Assembly (NCBI GenBank): GCA_028565635.1
Contig: JAOXYB010059846.1
Coordinates: forward strand, 1-10,791
Direction: 5' to 3'
DNA length: 10,791 nucleotides
Source of the DNA: Phoronis ovalis
Taxonomy: Eukaryota > Phoronida > Phoronidae
Shown: positions 7,701 to 10,791 of the stretch, piece after piece
Layout: every line of letters begins with the position of its first letter
Numbering within the stretch: the first letter of the stretch is position 1
Program-made: the position numbers and the translations under genes
The notes under the pieces: generated by a model
What the model saw: the letters and a program-made list of their open reading frames with translations, nothing else
Told to the model about the DNA's origin: nothing
The model's database searches: none

Positions 7701-10204
7701 ACCCAATTATTACACATTTCTTGACTTAATAGGTCCACTTACAATATGCAGGGATAGATGCTATGGTGACAAAGAAGATGCTGATGTGAAATCAGCTAGT
7801 AAATTTAACATGAAATAGTATAGTTATAAAATGCTACCGAGACAGGTCTAGCTACAAAAGCACAAAATTCTTGTATAAACTGGTACTCCATATTTTTGCT
7901 GAAGAATCTGACGGTTTATAAATAATATGTTTGATAATATTACGGTTTTGACTTCGAGTTGTTTTTTAGTTTCATGCAGCGAGCATTGTGCCCTGGGGTT
8001 TCCAAAAGTTGACCTCCTTTCTGAAAGAATCCCCAGGGGTAATCTTTTGTCAACGAAAGAACCTGTAAAAAGAGCCATGTTCAGGTAGATTGCCCAGATT
8101 GTATTTACAGAAAACCTTGGTATGTTTTACCATATATTTATGTTGAGCTAAGGCCTCAGTAATAAAGTTAAAACAAGCATTATTTGCGAAGGAAATTAAC
8201 AAAAATTACTAACAAAATATCTACTAAACATAAAACAATATTCATGTTGACTCCAAATACATTCAGACAGCAAGAGGAAAATAGCCATTTAGGAATAGCA
8301 TAACTAGGTCTAGTACTGATTTTCGTAATATTAGATGAGACTTAGAAATTATCTTAACTGCCCATTTACACAAGATAATTTAAAGAAAAATAAAAGTATA
8401 AAACAGTGTATAACAGAATGCCATCTAATGTAACTGTAAGTAACAAATACATCGGATATACAATGTTACATTACAAACAATCGTATATCTTTGAATTATT
8501 TAGTTTTTTTTCAATCACACAAAAAAGCACAAGGTAATGATTCTAATATTATTGTATTTTTGTTTTGGCAAGAAGAATTGTTGTAAAAGGATGAAAAATA
8601 TTATAAAATAAAATCTAATAAAATTATTCAAGAATTCATTAAAAAAAATAACTGGCAACTGAATAGTATTATGAAACAATGCAAAACAAGCACAAAATAC
8701 ACAACACTGAGTGCTAGTGAGAAACTTCAGAAGCTACACATAAATTAAAAATATCCAGACCTGCATTATTTCCTGAAGAGAAACATTTTTCTTCTAAGGT
8801 AGCAAAGAAAGAGATTTTTAAACCTGATTTAATTTAATATTAACTGTTTATAACAATAAGAGTAGCAGGAAGGTCAACATGTGTAAACCAATTTTGCACA
8901 ATTCCATGCATGAGAAACACAGTACACACAATGACATTCATACATACAGCCACAATAACATTGCCAAAGGTTAGGAAAGTCCTAGTTTTTTTAATAAAAT
9001 TATGATGCTTGAATATTTCAAATTCAATCTTTTTCCAACCCTTGCATTGATCTATAAATACAAATGCCTTGAACTATATGTTTATATTGGTTTCTCCATC
9101 AACATACCTGTGTTTGAGATGAAGGCGACCTGGCTTTACGCAGCTTGCTCTTTGCTGCATCCAGATCCAAACGTTTTACTTCTAAGAGGTGTCTCTCTTT
9201 CTACAATTCAGTGTTACAATTTTAAATATACAACCTACATTGAAAAACAGTTTACCGACAAGTAACATATAATAAAATGCTCCAGATATAAGAATATTTT
9301 TTTCAAACATCAAATGATGCCAAAGAATGGTAGTAACACTATCAACCAGTTCAATATAATTTGGCAATAGCTAGAAAGTTATATAAATGATGGAAATTCA
9401 AAAGAGAAAACATAAGATTAGGGTAATGTTAGAAAAAAATAGATTGCGTATACGGCTTCCAACACCAAGTCATTAAAGAATTATGTTTTTGTGCTCTCTT
9501 TATTATGTAAACAGAAAGTTAGGTGGTGGCGCCACGATTTGGTGCAATCAGTATCAGCGTGTGTTTATATTTAATTAGTCTTGGAAGCTGTTGTAAGTGA
9601 GTGAGTGAAAAGACCCAATGCAAGAACAATGTGTCCACACTTTGTTGTTGGAAGCCTTAAAAGGTCAAAAGAGTTTTTGATTCTTCTAAATATTAACTTA
9701 GATGTATAGTTGAATGATTTATCATTTTGTATGACAGAAAATATTTAATTTCATAAATTTGGTATTTTATGGGTGCAAGTCCTCCTAGTGGTGAACTTTG
9801 GATATTCCAATTTACCAAGGGGGGCATTGGCAATATAAAGGTATATATACATGTACATGAGCCGCCCTTTGGGGTTGTTTTTTTTGACCATCTAGGATAT
9901 TTCAGGGTGTGTATTTTGTGTGGGGAGAATATTTCAGGGTGTAGTTTTAGATTGTTTTGAACTATTTCAGATGAGGATACTTCAGGTGTTTTGACAATTC
10001 TGAGGATATATCAGGCTGCACACCCATACCAAAATGTAATGATAGTGCCCTCTCAGGCAATTGTTCAAACCTGAATAGTCTTCATGTCACCATCCAAGAA
10101 AGTCTTTAGAGGTACCAGAAAGTTAGTAGTTGATGCTGCCACAAAATCTTTCTCTGTCTGACCAAGTTGCATCTGTGTCTGGCCACACTTGAGCAGTGCA
10201 TTAC
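1660..10204 (-). CDS. SH3GLB: Endophilin-B (SH3GLB family) gene, 3' part, seven exons
   Basis: Partial spliced gene. The coding join on the minus strand is 10204-10071, 9200-9108, 6997-6974, 5983-6072 read in reverse, 5375-5275, 4038-3831 and 1770-1660: 761 nt, or two bases finishing a split Gly codon plus 253 codons including TGA. Recognition rests on the BAR-domain stretches GNALLKCGQTQ, KRLDLDAAKSKLRKA, AQSEFDRQSEITKLLLEG and YYAQCQKYMVDLQRQLG, and on an SH3 domain running from VLYDYDAADKSELSLLADE to DWMMAERGSQRGKVPMTY, all in the order found in SH3GLB1/SH3GLB2. Family knowledge: endophilin-B proteins dimerise through the BAR domain, bend membranes, and act in mitochondrial and autophagosomal membrane dynamics; the SH3 domain binds Pro-rich partners. 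It is not endophilin-A, because the AERGxQxGKVPxTY ending of the SH3 domain is typical of B. The B1/B2 distinction is a vertebrate one and should not be forced here. The 5' exons are outside the window. Confidence 0.95.
1771..3830 (-). other. Last intron of the endophilin-B gene
   Basis: 2060-bp intron splitting the SH3 domain between ADE and VIS, with donor GAG|GTAAAA and acceptor TTAATTACAG. AT-rich. It contains a 111-codon open frame at 2345-2680 on the minus strand, rich in Phe, His and Lys, that resembles no family I know and is probably chance. It also contains a plus-strand frame at 2159-2344 with a faint retroelement-like stretch. Nothing else was recognised. Confidence 0.85.
3831..4038 (-). 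CDS. SH3GLB: Endophilin-B exon f: Pro/Ser linker and SH3 N-terminal half
   Basis: 208-nt exon, the longest in the window. The acceptor is CACATCTTGTAG and the donor GAG|GTAAAA. One base completes the Ser codon, then 69 codons follow. The first 47 or so form a disordered linker rich in Pro, Ser, Gly and Asn that starts YSVSEHPVAGNG and includes PSAPPIGSVQNDQPPKPLTA. The SH3 domain then begins with RKAKVLYDYDAADKSELSLL and breaks after ADE. LYDYDA is the ALYDY motif, and ELSLLADE supplies the acidic RT-loop region. PPKPLTARK just before the SH3 domain is a possible polyproline ligand. The linker is about as long as the vertebrate one but its sequence has diverged. Confidence 0.96.
4039..5274 (-). 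other. Intron between BAR-end exon and linker exon
   Basis: 1236-bp intron, donor AAG|GTATGT and acceptor CACATCTTGTAG. The only small structure noticed is a short duplication: cttaatgctgaa at 4695-4706 and cttgatgctgaa at 4725-4736, 30 bp apart. The open frame at 4048-4281 on the plus strand has no protein-like features. Confidence 0.85.
5275..5375 (-). CDS. SH3GLB: Endophilin-B exon e: end of BAR domain
   Basis: 101-nt exon between acceptor ATGTTTTTCAG and donor AAG|GTATGT. It has 33 codons (THHMKCLNDFIEGQVIYYAQ, then CQKYMVDLQRQLG) followed by AG, the first two bases of a Ser codon completed in the next exon. It matches vertebrate HHLRCLNDFVEAQMTYYAQCYQYMLDLQKQLGS and closes the BAR domain. 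Phase 2 at the donor fits the single leading base of the linker exon exactly, which supports both borders. Confidence 0.97.
5376..5982 (-). other. Intron between exons d and e, holding a LINE relic
   Basis: 607-bp intron, donor CAT|GTGAGT and acceptor TTTTTCAG. Much of its centre is occupied by the LINE remnant described separately. The rest is AT-rich with a short (TA)n run near 5781-5789. Confidence 0.85.
5724..5873 (-). mobile_element. LINE retrotransposon relic: C-terminus of reverse-transcriptase ORF
   Basis: The minus strand has a 49-codon open stretch ending at TGA 5724-5726. It includes SFKYSFYPKSLIQWNSLPKD, then a hydrophobic stretch and MFKLSLERYLTT. The pattern SF(Y/F)P-(K/R)-x-I-x-WNxLPxxI followed by a short FKxxL helix is the well-known C-terminus of ORF2 in CR1/L2/jockey-type LINEs. 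TAA lies immediately upstream in this frame, so the copy is broken or frameshifted. No catalytic domain is visible: it is a 5'-truncated copy, as is usual for these elements. It shares the gene's orientation. The exact ends and clade cannot be set by eye; the element probably extends left of 5724 into its own 3' tail. Confidence 0.75.
5983..6072 (-). CDS. SH3GLB: Endophilin-B exon d: BAR domain core AQSEFDRQ...LLLEG
   Basis: 90-nt phase 0-0 exon of 30 codons. The acceptor is TTATTTACAG and the donor is CAT|GTGAGT. It reads AEQNLRVAQSEFDRQSEITK, then LLLEGVASTH. This is the best conserved stretch of the gene and corresponds almost residue for residue to EQELRxxQxEFDRQAEITRLLLEGISSTH of vertebrate endophilin-B. 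It forms the long third BAR helix. The boundary after STH is phase 0 and joins THHMKCL of the next exon. Confidence 0.97.
6073..6973 (-). other. Intron between microexon and exon d
   Basis: 901-bp intron with a strong donor (GAA|GTAAGTATA) and acceptor TTATTTACAG. It contains the hairpin element at 6341-6486, a C-rich stretch at 6281-6323 and a GC-richer patch at about 6130-6185. The frame of exon d stays open upstream through the acceptor to an ATG at 6129-6127, with a TGA just before it. Confidence 0.75.
6333..6494. mobile_element. Hairpin (foldback/MITE-like) element with 8-bp flanking repeats
   Basis: Two arms of about 58 bp form a long inverted repeat: left 6341-6398 and right 6428-6486, separated by a 29-bp A-rich loop. 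The inner part is nearly perfect (cctgtctttttgcactcaat against its complement), and the outer part differs by a few substitutions and two extra bases on the right. The identical octamer tgaatatc flanks the element directly at 6333-6340 and 6487-6494, as expected for a target-site duplication. No coding capacity. 8-bp duplications are typical of hAT elements among others, but the terminal bases (AGTAGTA) do not clearly identify a superfamily. Confidence 0.75.
6974..6997 (-). CDS. SH3GLB: Endophilin-B predicted microexon (24 nt)
   Basis: Predicted phase 0-0 microexon with the eight codons HQQELVAE. The acceptor is TTTCAACAG, and the donor GAA|GTAAGTATA matches the animal consensus well. It falls between exons b and d, where vertebrate SH3GLB1 and SH3GLB2 carry alternative inserts. 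The added residues are hydrophilic and suit a BAR helix leading into AEQNLRV. Skipping it would also keep the frame (QTQ joined to AEQ), so it may be alternative. Two further AG dinucleotides give in-frame 18-nt and 15-nt versions. No homologous exon sequence can be recalled for comparison, so the call depends on splice signals, phase and position. Confidence 0.65.
6988..7013 (-). promoter_or_regulatory. Tandem in-frame 3' splice sites and TGC motifs at the microexon
   Basis: On the minus strand the acceptor region reads TTGCATGCTTTCAACAG followed by CATCAGCAG. Three usable AGs (after 6998, 6992 and 6989) would start the exon at 6997, 6991 or 6988, giving 24, 18 or 15 nt, all multiples of three. 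Two TGC triplets lie 10-12 and 14-16 bases upstream of the first exon base (gca at 7007-7009 and 7011-7013 on the plus strand). UGC close to the 3' splice site is the known recognition motif of SRRM4-type microexon regulators; that this applies here is inference. Confidence 0.45.
6998..9107 (-). other. Long intron upstream of the microexon
   Basis: 2110-bp intron between exon b (donor CAG|GTATGT) and the microexon (acceptor TTTCAACAG). Mostly AT-rich and without repeats I can name. It contains a GC-richer hairpin at 7991-8038 and two splice-site pairs that could be cryptic or alternative exons (7351-7374, and one starting at 8062), neither with a frame that extends the protein. Confidence 0.75.
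7991..8038. repeat. Short inverted repeat CCCTGGGG...CCCCAGGG
   Basis: Arms 7991-7998 and 8031-8038 are exact complements, with a 32-bp loop that itself holds the palindrome ctttctgaaag (8017-8027). The stems are GC-rich in an AT-rich intron, so the structure stands out. Confidence 0.6.
9108..9200 (-). CDS. SH3GLB: Endophilin-B exon b: BAR domain KERxLL...LDLDAAK segment
   Basis: 93-nt phase 0-0 exon of 31 codons between acceptor GAATTGTAG and donor CAG|GTATGT. It reads KERHLLEVKRLDLDAAKSKL, then RKARSPSSQTQ. The KER-LL--KRLDLDAAK pattern is a hallmark of endophilin BAR domains. The tail RSPSSQTQ has no close match in vertebrate SH3GLB1. It lies just before the position where vertebrate splice variants differ, so a variable loop is expected here. 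Confidence 0.95.
9453..9657. mobile_element. Possible 205-bp TA-flanked MITE-like element
   Basis: ggcttccaacaccaa (9454-9468) is matched by the complement of ttgttgttggaagcc (9642-9656) at 14 of 15 positions, giving terminal inverted repeats. TA lies directly outside both ends (9451-9452 and 9658-9659), as with Tc1/mariner insertions. The interior is less AT-rich than its surroundings and has the perfect palindrome gtggcgccac (9528-9537). No coding capacity. TA flanks are weak evidence in AT-rich DNA. Confidence 0.4.
9895..10019. repeat. Degenerate GGATATTTCAGGGTG motif array
   Basis: Related units occur at 9895 (ggatatttcagggtgtgt), 9927 (gaatatttcagggtgtag), about 9961 (actatttcagatga), 9975 (ggatacttcaggtgtt) and 10004 (ggatatatcaggctgc). 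Spacing is 32, about 34, about 14 and 29 bp. This is a decayed minisatellite or part of a dispersed repeat, ending about 50 bp from exon a. Confidence 0.65.
10071..10204 (-). CDS. SH3GLB: Endophilin-B exon a: BAR domain, middle part
   Basis: 134-nt internal exon. The minus-strand acceptor is TTTTAG at 10205-10210 and the donor CAG|GTTTGA has its GT at 10070-10069. It begins with two bases of a split Gly codon, then 44 codons starting NALLKCGQTQMQLGQTEKDF and ending FLDGDMKTIQ. This aligns with the vertebrate segment NALIKCGETQ...NFLTPLRNFIEGDYKTI, which is in the second long helix of the BAR coiled coil and the turn after it. It ends in phase 0. The upstream exon carrying the first base of the Gly codon was not found in 10205-10791. 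Confidence 0.95.
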
Positions 10205-10791
10205 CTAAAATGTAAAGTACTGGTCCAACAAGAAACTTAGCTAGCCTCTTTTAATGGATAATCAGTAATATTGACTGCAAAAAACCAGTGTGTGTTATCA
10301 AATAGCATAATTACTAGTGCCACAAGATGATATGGTATGAATCAATCATCATTACTAACTAAATTGAATAATTTAGCTGTTTTTATTTCTCAGGTGTATC
10401 ACATTTAAATTACTACATAATGCATCAATACACTTAAAATATCTGAACTGACTAGAACTTCTATCAAAAACATTTTGAACCTTTATTTCCAAAATATACA
10501 GAGATTTCTCCAAAATTAAAATTGTCTGCACAGTTTGTACAACAAGTGATATTTGAATAAAACTGTAATATACCAATCTTTGGTCAACAGAATGTGTCAG
10601 TACAGTTTCATATTGTGTTAGTGATAGCTCTACTACTACTGTATACTCTCAGACAGGCAGTGTTGACTACTGATTGGAGCGCAAAGTTAAAGAATGTAGA
10701 GTTTACAGTAAAGATTCTCAATCTGTACAATTCTCTCATTCATACACCCCTCCTTTATCAAATTAATTTAATAAATTCCCAAAATCGTATA
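10205..10791 (-). other. Partial intron upstream of exon a
   Basis: The expected preceding exon, which would end in a sequence like FGPGTxYG in phase 1, was looked for on the minus strand and not found. The stretch is AT-rich with a small (CTA)n run near 10629-10639 and no other feature. Confidence 0.75.

Larger units (their letters stand above)
9201..10070 (-). other. Intron between exons a and b
   Basis: 870-bp intron, donor CAG|GTTTGA and acceptor GAATTGTAG. It contains the TA-flanked element at 9453-9657 and the spaced motif repeats at 9895-10019. The open frame on the plus strand at 9769-9960 runs through this repeat sequence and does not look like a gene. Confidence 0.85.

Noticed and set aside
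7848-8078. 76-codon minus-strand frame with a start codon
   Set aside because: Intronic, no known motif, and not joined to the gene by a frame-keeping splice pair.
9002-9265. 87-codon plus-strand frame
   Set aside because: It is antisense to endophilin-B exon b, whose minus-strand frame is clearly the conserved one.
9769-9960. 63-codon plus-strand frame
   Set aside because: It overlaps the degenerate motif repeats and is rich in Gly, Phe and Ile from G/T-rich repeat units; no gene signal.
10580-10700. Search for the upstream endophilin-B exon in a less AT-rich stretch
   Set aside because: No frame reads like the PELLGQYM...GPGTAYG segment expected there; the exon must lie beyond the window.

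Overview
The window looks like nuclear DNA of an invertebrate animal. It is AT-rich, the coding sequence is split into short exons with GT...AG borders, introns are 0.6 to 2.1 kb, and there are relics of eukaryotic transposons. No prokaryotic operon, rRNA, tRNA or CRISPR array was seen. The species cannot be named from the sequence alone.

One gene explains all the convincing coding signal. It is the 3' two thirds of an endophilin-B gene (SH3GLB family, Bif-1-like), on the minus strand. In transcript order the exons are 10071-10204, 9108-9200, a predicted 24-nt microexon 6974-6997, 5983-6072, 5275-5375, 3831-4038 and the terminal coding exon 1660-1770, with a TGA stop at 1660-1662. All borders keep the reading frame. 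They give 252 residues plus part of one split codon, which matches what remains of the roughly 365-residue vertebrate protein from about residue 115. The first four exons and most of the fifth encode the second half of the N-BAR domain, 3831-4038 the Pro/Ser-rich linker and the first half of the SH3 domain, and 1660-1770 the rest of the SH3 domain. The 5' exons (amphipathic N-terminus and first BAR helices) lie beyond 10791.

Region by region: 1-1659 holds the 3' UTR and probable downstream sequence, with one AATAAA candidate at 1032-1037 and a local tandem duplication at 221-344. Intron 1771-3830 is mostly featureless. Intron 5376-5982 carries the C-terminal remnant of a LINE reverse-transcriptase ORF. 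Intron 6073-6973 carries a 146-bp hairpin element flanked by 8-bp direct repeats. Intron 6998-9107 is long and contains a GC-richer hairpin patch. Intron 9201-10070 carries a TA-flanked element with inverted ends and a motif repeated at about 30-bp spacing. 10205-10791 is part of a further intron.

The observation most worth following is the microexon at 6974-6997. It sits where vertebrate SH3GLB1/SH3GLB2 have variable inserts, has three in-frame tandem acceptors, and has two TGC motifs just upstream, the layout associated with SRRM3/4-controlled neuronal microexons.
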